Positions 25,743-37,557 are shown, numbered from the stretch's first letter. The stretch is DNA of 64,000 nucleotides from Punica granatum (GCF_007655135.1 NC_045132.1:9176001-9240000); one strand, 5' to 3'. Program-made: numbers and translations. The notes: generated from the letters alone by a model not told the origin.

Positions 25743-26332
25743 GGGATTAAAACCGATTAAGAACTAATGGACCTTTTCCTTCTCCCTCTGAGCATTAATC
25801 TAGAATCCTGCCTCACAAGTACAAGCAGGAACTCGAGAAACACATCCAATTCATCCCATTGAGTCTTTAGCTTAGAATAATAGTCAGAAACCGATCTCTT
25901 TTCCTGATGTAGCAAACAAATGTCTCTCTTGAATTGATGGATTCTCGTTTCATTGCCTTGAAAAAATCGCTCCTTGAGGTCATCCCAAATAGCCTTTGCA
26001 TTCTTTGCACTAGCAACTGAGGTCTGCAGATCTTCATTGAGATGATTGAAGAGGCATGTAACGAGCATTGACTTGCACCTTTCCCATTGCTCGTGAAATA
26101 GCACTACTTCTGCTAGTTACACCACTTTCCCTTTGATAAATCTGAGTTCGTTTTTCGCTCGTAGTGCAATTTGCATAGCTTGGGACCAAGTGATGTAATT
26201 CCTGCCGTTGAGTTTGCGGGAGATGAGTCGTGTGTCGGTGTTGTCGGAAGGAGTGAAAACATAAGTCAGCGGCATGGTAGTCGAGGCATTAGGATTTGTG
26301 GTCTTTGTCGTCATGACAATAGGTTGTGACAC
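25743..26332 (-). pseudogene. Old copia gag
   Basis: Two minus-strand frames (26117-26332 and 25757-26104) together form a copia gag of the UBN2 type: NGRNYITWSQAMQIAL, then KAIWDDLKERFFQGN and SVSDYYSKLKTQWDEL. An in-frame stop near 26117 separates them. Confidence 0.8.
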
Positions 26333-26476
26333 AACAAGACTTGATGTGAGGAAGAAAATAAAAAAGATGATGAAAAGAGAAATGCCCGATCGACACTCAG
26401 TCGTGATGGACTAGCAAGAGAGACGCTCGGCTATTAATGCCGGTGACGACACAAGTCGGCTGACCTCATAACTAAA

Positions 26477-26488
26477 GCTCTGATACCA
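26477..26488 (-). other. Primer-binding site of the old copia element
   Basis: The coding strand reads TGGTATCAGAGC beside the right LTR, the initiator methionine tRNA type. Confidence 0.85.
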
Positions 26489-26489
26489 T

Positions 26490-26686
26490 CTCAAGTTTGG
26501 AATTAGCGCAAAAGCTTATTTTGATTCATTCAATCAAACCATAAGTATACAATACATTCCGGAGAAAATAAAGGAAATTAGCCTAAGGTAGGAAACATAA
26601 ATCTATGGCTCATTCTACCGCTAATCTACATAAGGAATATAAAAGTATTATACACAATACACAATAGGAAGAAAATACTTCCATAA
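26490..26686 (-). repeat. 5' LTR of the old copia element
   Basis: Partner of 12163-12357 with clear divergence. The exact TG/CA ends are blurred. Confidence 0.7.
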
Positions 26687-26689
26687 TAA

Positions 26690-27892
26690 TAGACAGCAAA
26701 GAAAAATGTACTACATAAAAGTATTGGTAAATTTATATACAAGAGGGATGTTAGAGGTTTCTTTCCTGTTTAACTAAAATTACAGGCGCCTTAGTATAAG
26801 AAATGAGAAGATGAGGGGTCAAAAGTAAATCCAAGTGATATATTAAAATATGTATATTTTACATGCATATATAAAACACTTTTTCGTAGCCTTGCATGCG
26901 TTTATGCTTTTAATTTTTTTTTATTTTATATTATATTCAATTTTTAATTATTAAAAGTAAGATATTTTACAATTAATTATTTTTTATTAAATCATATAAA
27001 ATAGAAAAGTAATGGGGTTAATAAAAAATAAAAGACAAAAAGAAAACATCCCAATCAATAATCATATCTCTTATGTTTTAATAAATAATTGAAGTGCAAA
27101 AATCACCTTTCTCCCTCAGTGTTACATCACATTTTCACTTTCATCTTTATTCTTTTTTTTTATGTTGAATTTTGTCTTTAACGTTGCACAGTTATTCACT
27201 CTAGCCCTATCACCCATTTTTACATTAAAAAATCAATTTCCTTTGGAACTAATTCCAAAAATAATAAATAATTTTGAACATTGGAAAAAAGTAGAATGAC
27301 TAGAATGAAAAAGGATGGCGGGATTCTGAGGAAGGAAAGCTCGCAAGCGACCTCTCGAGTCTGTTGTTTCTTTTTTATTAAATTTTGAAAATTATTATTA
27401 TTTTTTAAAATATTTTGGATAGAAAAAGAAATTTTTTGATGGAAAAATTGGTAGGACTGAGGTGAATAAAGTATGCAACGTGAAGGACGGAGCTGAATGA
27501 AAAGAAAAAAAATAAGTGGTTTATTTTTTCCATAACGTAAATTGGAGAAATGTCGCAAGTTCAATCCGTAAAGGAGCATTGATATCACCATGCATTATTC
27601 ATAATATTCTTTTCTTTTTCTTTTTTATATTATGGTCTTTCTGGAGTTAATTTTTTATGTTTTGGAAAATAGTTTTTTTTTGGTAAATGGTTAATATCTT
27701 CTTATCCCATCCTATCCTATCCTATAAAATGCGGTGTAGCTCAGTTGGTAACGAGCTAATATTTCAAGCATTAGGTGACTAATTATTATCTATTTTCTAC
27801 TAAAAGGAATATTCAATGGGCTTTTCAGGAAACGCTGAATCTATGCAGGAAATGACCTATTTTTTGGGCAGCTAAGGCGATATGTAATTAAC
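26690..27892. other. AT-rich spacer with a tRNA-like fragment
   Basis: No gene was found. At 27731-27756 the plus strand reads GCGGTGTAGCTCAGTTGG, an A-box-like tRNA 5' half, but there is no matching B box or acceptor stem. It is best seen as a SINE head or tRNA relic. CCTAT units precede it. Confidence 0.5.
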
Positions 27893-28045
27893 TATCAGTA
27901 GGACATTGGCATGAGTGCAACAACAGAGCCTAGGACGCCCTTTTGAATTTATCCCAAAATGGTGTCCAAGTTCACAATTGAGAGGACAAATGTCCATATA
28001 AATATATATATGTATGTATAAGATCTGTGGGATATAGTTGGTTTT
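27893..28045. repeat. Dispersed repeat, copy 1 of 2
   Basis: About 140 bp shared with 32612-32745, including the identical block CCTAGGACGCCCTTTTGAAT followed by ATCC, GTCCAAGTTCA and a TATAGTTGGTTTTAT-like end. No coding content; the class is unknown. Confidence 0.65.
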
Positions 28046-28152
28046 ATCAATCAATTATAATATATATAGAAGCAAAGGCGTAAGTCCGAACAAAAAAATA
28101 AAAAAGAAGCCAAGGAATACGACGAGATCACGCCACTTAAGTCGAATTTTTA

Positions 28153-28384
28153 GGTCATGTTTGGATTCCTAAATAAAAAACTTTAACTTTAACTCAATAC
28201 ACTACATAATAAAAATACACATTTTTCCAGTCAAAAATTTTAACTTTAACTTTAACTCAACACACTACACAATAAAACACACGTTTTCCAAGTTAAATTT
28301 ATAATCCCATCTCACTTGTCCTTTTCCACAATCAAAATTAAAATCAAAATCAAAGTTATTTTAACTCTGAAACTAAACGCACCA
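28153..28384. mobile_element. Small non-autonomous element, AACTTTAACT family, copy 1
   Basis: Begins GGTCATGTTTGGATT and ends AAACTAAACGCACC, so the ends are roughly inverted. The interior has AACTTTAACTTTAACTC and CAATCAAAATTAAAATCAAA blocks. Two more members lie at 31320-31858. It looks like a MITE. Confidence 0.5.
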
Positions 28385-28454
28385 TTAAATCCTTAGCTCA
28401 ACATAAATTAACCTTCTAATTTCAATTGGATGAATCTTTCTATATTTTTTTATG

Positions 28455-28690
28455 GTTGTATTCAACGAAATTTAGATACATATGTCCACGTTAATGAATT
28501 AATATATAATTAAAAAATTTTGAAAAATTAAAAATTTTCTTGATAATTGAAAGAACTTCTCAAGACAAGATATTTTTTCTTTAAGTTCAATGTGTTAGAT
28601 ATTCCATATATAGAAGATGTAAACATTCATTTTGTGCATCATCATTATAAATTTTTCTATATTTCAATACTAATGTGATATCTTCCACTC
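28455..28690. repeat. Degenerate dispersed repeat, copy 1
   Basis: Colinear but diverged from 33760-33990: both have TATTCAACGAAATTT-like text, then a run of T and A, a GATAATT block, CGAGACA/CAAGACA, and a block like AATATCC/GATATTCC. Function and class are unknown. Confidence 0.35.
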
Positions 28691-28759
28691 TTCGTATGCA
28701 ACTGATAACTCTTCATATTAGAGTTATTTTATCCTTAAATGAGCATGAAGTCGTGCTAA

Positions 28760-30115
28760 GTCTTCAATTGTTGTTTAGAGTTTTCAATGGATTTTAGGTC
28801 AAGGTTAGTGTCGTAGGAAATGTTTAATCTTTAGCTCGTATTTTGAAGGTTTCGGTACTCACATTGATGTGCTTTCGTGTTTGATAGGAGTACCGGAAAG
28901 ATGAATTGTGGCTGCACTTGATGGAGTTGCAACTGCAACAATTTGGAGTCGCGACTCAAGTTTGAAAAGCATGTGTGGAAGGTTTGGAGCGGCTACTTTC
29001 GCAGAATCACAATCGCGACTCTGACTAATTTGTCACCTCCCCCTCTTAAATTGACCTAACTTTTTGGAAGTCAAGAATCAAGGCTATCTTTTTGTGTTCA
29101 ATTGGCCAACTTGCAAAGGTGATTATCCCTTCATTAATGATGGAAGAGACAAGTAAATTAATGGTATGTAGTACGAAGTATGAGAGGAGTAGAGAGGTAG
29201 AGACATCTAGATCTCTCTTTTCGCTCTTCTTCTTAGAGTTCAATGGGAGGTAAGGGAGAAGAAGAGCTGCAAAAACAGAGCAAGAACTGGAACCTCTCCT
29301 TTTACTTCTTTATCTTTTCCTCTTGTTCAATCATGATGTATGCATATGAGATGATATACTTTGTGAACATGAACTAAGCTCTTACTCTAGGGAATCGATG
29401 GAATTTGATATGGAATTTGATATTTGTTTGACTACATGAATCTCTTTTAAGTTGATTGTTGAATGAATATGAGTACTTATTTCATTCCGTTCTTCATGCG
29501 TGTGGTTGTTTGGCCATCAATTACATTGATAAAATAATCTTAGCAAACTCGACAGAGTAAGCTACGGTTTAGATAGGGAATGGAATAACATTTGTTCGAT
29601 CTTGACTAGTTCTTAGTGAGGTTATTTCGTGGGTATCGATAGAAATATACGTGCTCGCTTTAGGTACTCTTGATCGGGATTGGCACTTAATACAACTATT
29701 TGTATCATGATCCCATATAAATATAGGGAAATGGTGAGAATAGATAAATCTTCCACGCAACTCGGAAGATACTAAGGAGTGGACATCGAATCTCGGGGTA
29801 GTGTTTGTTATCATTTGAGAGCAACAAGAAAGAGTATGAGTGTAGTTACGAAAACATCAGGGGAAATCGAGACCCTAAACTTCATCATCATTGATTACTG
29901 ACATTTGAACTAGATAGTATCTTGTTAGTTAGATCATTATCTTGAATTGTACATCTCATACCATCAATTGGCTTGACTATCATGGGGGGTGATAATTTTA
30001 GTGATTAGCAAAATTATTAGATCAATTCCTCATGGGAACGATACCTTATTCAATTCTATCTTACTTGCACAACCCGTATACTTACGGGAGACAACAACAA
30101 CTACACATATTAAAT
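28760..30115 (+). repeat. Possible degraded Ty3/gypsy LTR
   Basis: The end of this stretch reads CTCATGGGAACGATACC, then TCTTACTTGCACAACCCG and TATACTTACGGGAG. This resembles the 3' end of many large plant gypsy LTRs (a phrase about a GGATCGA-like motif, TTACTTGC and a G-rich end). No internal gag or pol was seen next to it. It would be a solo LTR or a remnant. The start is not defined. Confidence 0.35.
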
Positions 30116-30140
30116 GATTATTGTCTCTAAACATACATGT

Positions 30141-30225
30141 TACCAGTTGTATGCCCGTGTTTTGCACGAGTTCTTGACTAGAGTGGTTACTGCTTGTGGA
30201 ATTTTTAAAAATTTGACATCATATT
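30141..30225. repeat. Short dispersed repeat (CCCGTGTTTTGCACG type), copy 1
   Basis: ATGCCCGTGTTTTGCACGAG is followed by TTAAAAATTTGACAT. A similar block is at 30765-30845 (CTCGTGCGATGCACGTG, then the same TTAAAAATTTGACAT). This G/C-palindromic head is common in plant intergenic repeats; the class is not settled. Confidence 0.4.
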
Positions 30226-30764
30226 TAAATTAAACAATTCAAATATTAGTGAGTACAATAGCAAATTACTAATAATTCAAATTAAATTATGACACCAAAT
30301 ATGGATGAAAAAAATAATATTACCCAGAAAACATATTGCATTTTCTTGAATATCGAACTCTAAGAATTTATAATTGATAATTTTCATGTATCTTGCAATA
30401 AAAAAATATATATAATCTGTTATCATAAATTCTTTTTGTAAATTCGTACTTTTAAAATTTTTAAATAAATTTATCTTTTAATATTTCAAACCTAGTCAAT
30501 ATTTGAACATGCTTATTGCATATCAATATATTTTTCTTTTGCATAAAAAGGTTTTTCTATAGATATGTAACTTTTACAATTGAATTTGTTTCTAAATCAA
30601 TTTTGAGAAATTCTTTTTTTTTTCAAAATCAAGAATGTGCTTTCATATTAAAATTATTAAGCATGTAATAATTTGTTCACATTTAATAATTTAATCTTAA
30701 TGGAATAGATATTTACAATATGCCACTATTTGTCATATCGTATTCAACTTTATATATATATACA

Positions 30765-30845
30765 TTAGCTTTATGCTCGTGCGATGCACGTGTTTTAGTT
30801 AGAGTGCTTATTTTTAATGATAATTTTAAAAATTTGACATACCGA
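30765..30845. repeat. Short dispersed repeat (CCCGTGTTTTGCACG type), copy 2
   Basis: Partner of 30141-30225, as described there. The stretch between and around them is AT-rich and has no gene. Confidence 0.4.
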
Positions 30846-31319
30846 TTAAAATGTTTAATATGAGATATCCTTCTAAAGTAAAACTTTTCAAATGCTAATA
30901 AAAACAAATTAAAGACGGTTCAAAGTAACAATTATAATATCAAATATTATTTTCTTTAATACTATATATATGTATATCGATTAAAATTATTAAATATTTT
31001 GAGAAATAAACTCTTAATCAATATAAATTTGCCATTTTAATCTAATTAAATAGAGTGAGAGTGAAGTACATATATAAATATATGTTATTTATAAATATGT
31101 AGATTTATAGACGATAATTTATTTTTTGATAATTATTTAATTAAAATGAATTAATATATATATTTATTACTGCAAATCTATTTATTTGCATTTAATTCAC
31201 GTACGGATATTGTTAAGATAGTATTTATTTTCTTTTAAATAGCATTTTTAATCTTGAATATTATTTAAATATTTACATTTATGACTTTATTACTCCGTTT
31301 GTTTTCAGGATCTTCTGCT

Positions 31320-31858
31320 TCGTTTGTTTTCAAGATCTGATTTTAAAATTTTAACTCTAATTTTAACTCTACTCACTACACAATAAAAATCAACTCTTCA
31401 AAGTCAAAAAGGTGGGTCCCATATATAAATCCACATATAACTCCATTATACTCAATTTAATTTTTAATATTAAATTCTCCTAACTATTCATTACTTTTTC
31501 ACACTTTTTCTCATAATTCAACACCACAATCATTACAACCCAATTAAAATCAAAATCAACCAATTAAAATCAAAATTCAACTCTCAAACCAAACGCAACC
31601 TAAGATTTTAACTCTAACTTTAACTTTACTCGCTACACAACAAAAATCAATTCTTCAAAGTAAAAAAGGTGGGCCATATACATAACTCCACATACAACTC
31701 TATTATACTTAATTCAATTTTTAATATTAAATCCTCTTAACCATTCATTACTTTTTCACATTTTTTCTCATAATTCAACACCACAATTATTACAACCCAA
31801 TTAAAATCAAAATCAACCAATTAAAATCAAAATCCAACTCTCAAACTAAACGCAACCT
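31320..31858. mobile_element. Tandem pair of AACTTTAACT-family elements
   Basis: Two adjacent copies, about 31320-31600 and 31601-31858. Both end with CTCAAACCAAACGCAACC or CTCAAACTAAACGCAACC, and both contain AACTCCATTATACT-like and CAATTAAAATCAAAATC blocks. They are related to 28153-28384. The tandem arrangement may be a duplication or an insertion next to an existing copy. Confidence 0.55.
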
Positions 31859-32087
31859 ATACTATTTAGAAAGTTGTCTTTCTATCCCTATTTATTATTG
31901 GAATACAACTTTATATATATATATATATATACACACACATTATAGTGTTTGTTACGTCCAATCGGTAAAATATATAAAATGATATACCTTTTTTACGATC
32001 GATATTCATTCACATGCATATAATGTGTTGATTACCTAATTTTTGTCATATAAAAAATTATTACCAAAATTGCATAACATGCGGTTA
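31859..32087. other. AT-rich spacer with TA/CA microsatellite
   Basis: (TA)n(CA)n occupies about 31911-31940. No gene was seen. Confidence 0.6.
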
Positions 32088-32395
32088 TAACCCTATGAGA
32101 CCGAATTTCGCCGTGAAATTTTCGATTTGAGTTAAATTTATTCTAGAATCCAAGGGGCTGGGCTCACCACTACGACTCCGATGAAGTATCAGAGGAACAC
32201 CACCTGATGAGGTATTAGAGAAATATCACTCATCCACAAGTTTATAGTCACAGTGCTACTACCGCAAGCGAATTTCACAACAAATAAGGAAACTTTCTCC
32301 CTTATTTGCTTCCAAGTCTTTAAGAAGACTTGAACCCCTGACCTGATGCTCATATAGCGAAAATTGGCTGAACCATAAATGAGACAACCAAAAAG
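32088..32395 (-). mobile_element. tRNA-derived SINE, family 1, copy 2
   Basis: Read on the minus strand it has the B-box-like GGGGTTCAAG, then CAAATAAGGGAGAAAG, TTGCGGTAG and a GAGCCCAGCCCC block, in the same order as 9566-9846. The A-box region is more decayed. Confidence 0.45.
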
Positions 32396-32611
32396 TATTA
32401 GTTAAATTTTAGAGTTCAACCTTAGATATACATACATTTATATATCTATATATCTATTTTTTCACTTTTTTTCTGTCCCAGTTCTTAGTTAAATTTAGAA
32501 AAATATGAGTTTGCCGAATTAAAAATATAGAGTTACATTTTTCTGTTAAATTTTAAAAATATATATTTTTGGAAATAGGAATGGCGCCGAGACGACGAGG
32601 TTTTGATAGGA

Positions 32612-32745
32612 AATGGGGACTAGTGTGGCCAACAGAACCTAGGACGCCCTTTTGAATTTATCCAAAATGATGTCCAAGTTCAAAGTGGAAACGTCGAATG
32701 TCTGTGCATACAGATCTCTTGAATATAGTTAGTTTTATTTTTTAA
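32612..32745. repeat. Dispersed repeat, copy 2 of 2
   Basis: Partner of 27893-28045, sharing CCTAGGACGCCCTTTTGAAT and the downstream GTCCAAGTTCA. Confidence 0.65.
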
Positions 32746-33214
32746 GTGTGCATTATCTGATATTTTAAAGTCTAATAAATCTCAATTAATTCAAGATCGA
32801 GTTGGATTGATTCTTTAAAGAGTAAAACATTCACAGCGTAAATATTTTTCATTCACAATATTCGAATTTGAAATCTCATTAAAAAAAAAAGTAACAGTTG
32901 AACCAACGCACTTTAATTATATAGTTTTATTTATTTATTTATTTATATCGTACCACAATTTTGTATAAAAATCGTCCAACATGTCCGTGAACACAGACCA
33001 GGTACATTCATCAAGGAGCACCTTCTCCGCGAAAAAATAACAAGGGAAAACAGTTCATCATTGGATAAGGCATAGCTTTTCTTTGGCTGTTTTCGTACTT
33101 GTGTTGATTAAGGGGTGCACGTGTCCGTGTCCAGTCCATTTAGCAGTAGAATGAGCATTTTCCACTCCCTTATCCATCTCCTTTTTTTTTTTTTTCCAAT
33201 TATGGATACACCCC

Positions 33215-33345
33215 GTAAATCTAATACAATAAAATTAAAATTTTAATAACTAATATAGGAACATAAGTAGTCTAACAATGAGAATTGAACACGCACCTCT
33301 AAATCGATATGCGAGGACGTGTGCCACTGAACTAACGACCTCTTT
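33215..33345 (-). mobile_element. tRNA-like SINE fragment
   Basis: On the minus strand TTAGTTCAGTGGCACACGTC (A-box-like) is followed after about 35 nt by TGTTCAATTCTCA (B-box-like), then an AT-rich tail. A weaker relative is at about 51000-51090. Confidence 0.4.
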
Positions 33346-33759
33346 CTCTTGGTCATGTCTTTTTATCTCCTATTCTTTCAATATTGTCCATAAATATAGG
33401 GGAATATTTTATTATGTTATTTAAACGAAAGTTTCTTATTATAATTACTTTTAATTTTTTCTATATTTTGATCTAACTCCTACTTATTCTCCTATTTTTA
33501 TGGAACAAAGAACAAGAAATAAATTGCCTATAAATTTAGCCACTTTCTTTTGAAAAACTAAACTTTCACAAAAAATAAATAGCAATTCTCATAAATCTAA
33601 CAAATCAAGTATAATATATGAAAGTTGAGCGATGCATATGAGACTTTACATTTTCAAAACCTTCAGCTCTTGGCTAATCGTTTTTTGAACTATTAGGATA
33701 ATTTAATTTTTAATTGGAAGATTCATATATTTGACTTTTCAATTTTTATTAAATGAATT

Positions 33760-33990
33760 ATATTCAACGAATTTCGGATATATATCCATATTTTTTGTAT
33801 GTATTATATATAATGATGAGCCTTCTTCGAAAATTAAATTTTTTTTTGGATAATTACAGTAACTCATCGAGACACGATAATTTTTTCACATTCAAAGTAC
33901 TAAATATCCTATAAATGGTGGACATAGAAAATTCAATTTACATATTTATTTTATTTGCTTTAGTTTTTCCTACAACTTGATCTCTCTAAA
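33760..33990. repeat. Degenerate dispersed repeat, copy 2
   Basis: Diverged partner of 28455-28690. Confidence 0.35.
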
Positions 33991-33999
33991 GTTGATTTA

Positions 34000-35120
34000 T
34001 ATATACTATAATATTATCATATTTCACTTGCTATTCATAGAGATAAATCCACTTGGTATATACATTTTTTGGTCTTTTTGATTCACATCATATATGTTGA
34101 TTATTTTAGTTAATTATAAATGAATTAATAAAATGTTATCGCGTGCAGGTATCACGTGTTTTTTATAAGAACCAAAACTGAGATTGGATAATGGCGTCGC
34201 TTTTGTGTGAAGTTGGTACTTTTGAAAATTGAAACCTTTTCTATTCCTTTTTATCCACTTATTACTCACTAAATAACATATTAATTTCCTAAAATAAAAT
34301 AATATTTCCTCTTCCTGTAGCTCCGCCTCGAATTAACATATCAATGAAATGACAAACCAAACAATTTAAATTCATTTCTTATTATGGTAAATTACGAAGA
34401 AAATCACCATATTTAGCATTCTGGACCTTGTCACCATCTCTTATTCGTTTCATTCTCATCTCAAATCTGTAATGTGGTGAGATACTTGTGACGTTACTGT
34501 CTGAGTGTTGAACGTGTAGTCTATCACTTTCGAATTTTTATATGCTTTGGGTAGATGTTTTTATTCCATCTGCACACCTCACTATTCGAATTTAAAATTG
34601 ATCAGGCTTGATTAAATGGTTTTATAAAACAAAAGTTGCGTTTGATAATTCAAGTTAAGTGTTGAAATTACATTTTCAGTACTTAAATTGAATTCAATTT
34701 GTTTGGTAAATAAAAAATGACTTAATCTAATAGATTTAATCAAAAAATTGAGTAAATGCAAACTTAGGTTGTGTTTGATTACTTCAATTAAGTGCATAAA
34801 TTAAAATTTTCAGCACTTAATTGAATTAATCTTATTTGATAATCACAAAATAAAAGTGCCTTAACTTAACGAGTAAATAAAAAAAATGCTGAATGAATAC
34901 GTAAATTAGAACCCACTTAGTCATTCAGCTACTTTTCTGCTTAATCGCTCTGATGAGGCCTTTTCATCATTTTTCCACCAATGCCCCTAAACTTTTACAA
35001 GGTTAAAATGATATCACTAAATAATAGTGTCATAGACCGTTGGGGGATGAGGTTAAAATGAGAACCAAAGGGCAAAAGCAGTGAATTGTGCATCAACCAG
35101 TCAGCACATGGACCACCTTA
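34000..35120. other. AT-rich spacer with a diverged tandem repeat
   Basis: At 34634-34745 and 34767-34880 two related units begin GTTGCGTTTGATAATTCAAG and GTTGTGTTTGATTACTTCAA, and each contains TTTTCAG.ACTTAA. No gene was found. Confidence 0.5.
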
Positions 35121-35125
35121 AGCAA

Positions 35126-35323
35126 TCACTCCCGGTTAATTAACTCCTTAATCGCCTCGACTAAGGGAGAAATGTGTAGTCCACTCCTACTCATATTAAG
35201 GGCGAGCCTACAAACAGTTTCTGAATCAACTTCCAAGGCTACTCTCCTGTATCCACGATCCCAAACGAGCTGCAAGCCAGTGAGAGATCCCCATAATTCT
35301 GCCCCAACTTCTGAAGCCATCAA
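35126..35323 (-). pseudogene. LINE-type RNase H fragment
   Basis: A 65-residue frame on the minus strand matches the RNase H region seen at the end of plant LINE polyproteins and related RNase H-like genes: VGAELWGSLTGLQLVWDRGY, then VALEVDSETVCRL. No RT or endonuclease precedes it, so it is an isolated scrap. Confidence 0.65.
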
Positions 35324-35470
35324 GCAAAGTCAGCGAGCCACCAGCCCCTCTCGTGTCGAATAAGGCCACCTGCACCTGCAACACTCGGGTTGCTTAACTA
35401 TCTGAATTTTGGATAGCCTTCCCGGGTAAAATGGAATTTGGATTCCTTTTCTTGAGTAGATCAAAGCAAG

Positions 35471-35500
35471 CATATATATATATATATATACACACACACA
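35471..35500. repeat. (TA)n(CA)n microsatellite
   Basis: A simple repeat just outside gypsy element A. The remaining stretch up to 35666 is purine-rich and has no gene. Confidence 0.85.
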
Positions 35501-35666
35501 TACTAGACGTGTGCCTCCACTAGGTGCGGGATTAAGTTAGAAAAATTCTTAAAGAAAGTGACGGGAGTGGGGTGAGAGTGGAGAACAAATAAGAAAATTC
35601 TCAAAAAAAAGAAAAAGAAAAGAAAAAAAGTGATGAATAGAGAAGTAGATGATAGTGGAGAGAAAA

Positions 35667-36296
35667 TGATAAGCTCACAAATCAGAACTTGATAAGAAAG
35701 AATGATGGAGGGTAGAACCAACAAAACTCACTCGATAAGATGACTCACCACGAGTAAGAAAAGTCGGGTTGATTCACCACGCTCAAGGATAAACTATAAG
35801 AATCGGGATTTTTGCCACTAAACAAGGGATTTGTTCAGATAAGAAAATAGAGGAAATGCTCTAGGCAATTTCATTCAAATATTCATCAAAGTCTGTGTTC
35901 CTCTCTTACAATAAGGTGCATATTTATATAGAGGGAAGACACCCCCTTGACTCTAGAATAAGAAACTGATATCTAATCTCCTCTAGATTACTTTCCTAAA
36001 ATAGGATAAGGTAATAAGCTAAAATAAGAAATATAGAACTGCTGACTCAAGCTAATATAAGAAATAATATTTAATTAAGAGAAACTATATTATAGAAATA
36101 TTATATTCTCGTAATAGCTGAAGTCTTTTAAAATATGGGCCATCAATTTGGGCTGGACTCCTCGTCTCTTATTTCCAAGCACTTAAGTAAGGTAAAGGGT
36201 CCGGGGAGAGTTGCAGCAAGCTTCTTGGCCATGGAACGCGTGATAGGACCCGAACTAGATCTAACCTCGTCTTGGACTACATTCTTGGGCACATCA
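35667..36296 (-). repeat. 3' LTR of gypsy A
   Basis: A 630-bp LTR. On the coding strand it begins TGATGTGCCC, directly after a purine-rich ACCGGGAAGAGA. It matches both parts of the split right LTR. Confidence 0.92.
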
Positions 36297-37557
36297 TCTC
36301 TTCCCGGTTTGGAAGAATTTGCCCATATCTTCTATATCTTCAAAATACGGAGATAGGTCCCTCACATTGAAGGTCGTTGAAACATTATAATCATCAGGCA
36401 AATGGACCCTTAGCCCGCGGCATCAGCTTACTCTTTCTCTTACTTGGAAATCTCTCCTTACGAAGGTGAATCCAAACAAGATCACTTGGATTGAAATGAA
36501 CTTGCTTCCTTCCTTTGTTTGCGCCCTGAGCATATGCTGCATTCTTCTTCTCAATCTGCTTCTTCACTTGCTCATGCAAAGCTTTGATCTGCTCGACCCG
36601 TTTCTTGCCATCGAAACACACTCTTGAACTGGCTGGTAAGGGTGCCAAATCAAGGGGTGTGATAGGATTGAAGCCATAAACCACTTCGAAATGAGTCTTC
36701 CTAGTAGTGTTAATGATGCTCCGATTATAAGAGAATTCAACCAGTGCAAGGCAAGTATCCCAACTCTTCAGGTTTTTATTCGCAACATCTCGAATCAAAG
36801 AGGAGAGAGTACGATTTACCACTTCTGTTTGACCATTAGTTTGCGGATGACATGCCGTACTGAATAGCAATTTGGTGCCAAGCTTCGCCCATAAGGTCTT
36901 CCAAAAGTAACTTAGGAACTTAGGGTCCCGATCAGACACAATGCTCATAGGAATACCATGCATCCTCACCACTTCTTTGAAGAACAAATTAGCAACATGG
37001 GTAGCATCATCGGACTTGTAACATGGAATGAAATGAGTCATCTTAGAGAAGCGATCAACAACTACCAGAATCGAGTCTTTGCCACTCTGAGTCCTCGATA
37101 AGCCAAGTACGAAATTCATACTCAGATCAATCCATGGCTGGTCCGGTACTGGCAGAGGCCTATATAGGCCATGGGGAGCCTCCTTGCCTTTTGCCCTCTT
37201 GCAAGTAATACATCGTTCAATAATCCAGTGCACGTCCCGAATCATTTTTGGCCAGTAGAAATGCTCCTTGACCATCTCAAGATTCTTCTTCTCTCCAAAA
37301 TGGCCGGCTAAACCCCCAGCATGAGCCTCTCGCACTAATAACTCACGAACGGATCCACTCGGAATACAAAGCTTGCCAAGCTTATACAAGTATCCATCAT
37401 GCAGATAATACCCATCAACAACGCCCTTATCGCAAGCCAAACGAATTGGAGAAAAATGGGGATCTTCCACATACTGACTCTTAATCTGCTCAAACCCCAG
37501 CAGCTTAGCATTCATGAGTGAAATCAATGCATACCTTCGAGATAGGGCATCAGCCAT
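36297..37557 (-). pseudogene. Gypsy A integrase
   Basis: From 37557 the frame begins [11 protein letters not shown], the RNase H-integrase junction. It has an HHCC zinc-binding segment (HAGGLAGHF, then CITCKRAKG) and a DDE core with [19 protein letters not shown] and QTEVVNRTL. The main frame stops at 36394 where a small deletion appears to have removed part of the C-terminus. After it, in another frame, the text resumes with YNVSTTFNVRDLSPYFED. The final stop, TGA, is also the first three bases of the LTR. Confidence 0.88.

Larger units (their letters stand above)
12163..26686 (-). mobile_element. Old, rearranged Ty1/copia retrotransposon split by a younger copia element
   Basis: Two roughly 195-bp LTR-like ends at 12163-12357 and 26490-26686 match each other with several differences. 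A primer-binding site sits inside the right LTR. The minus strand carries gag, zinc knuckle, protease, integrase, RT and RNase H fragments, all with stops and frameshifts. A complete young copia element (14920-22957) interrupts it in the RT region. The left half also has an extra, rearranged copy of the protease-integrase part, so the interior is a mosaic of two related elements. Confidence 0.8.

Noticed and set aside
27731..27756. Possible tRNA gene
   Set aside because: Only an A-box-like 5' half is present; no anticodon arm, B box or acceptor pairing follows.
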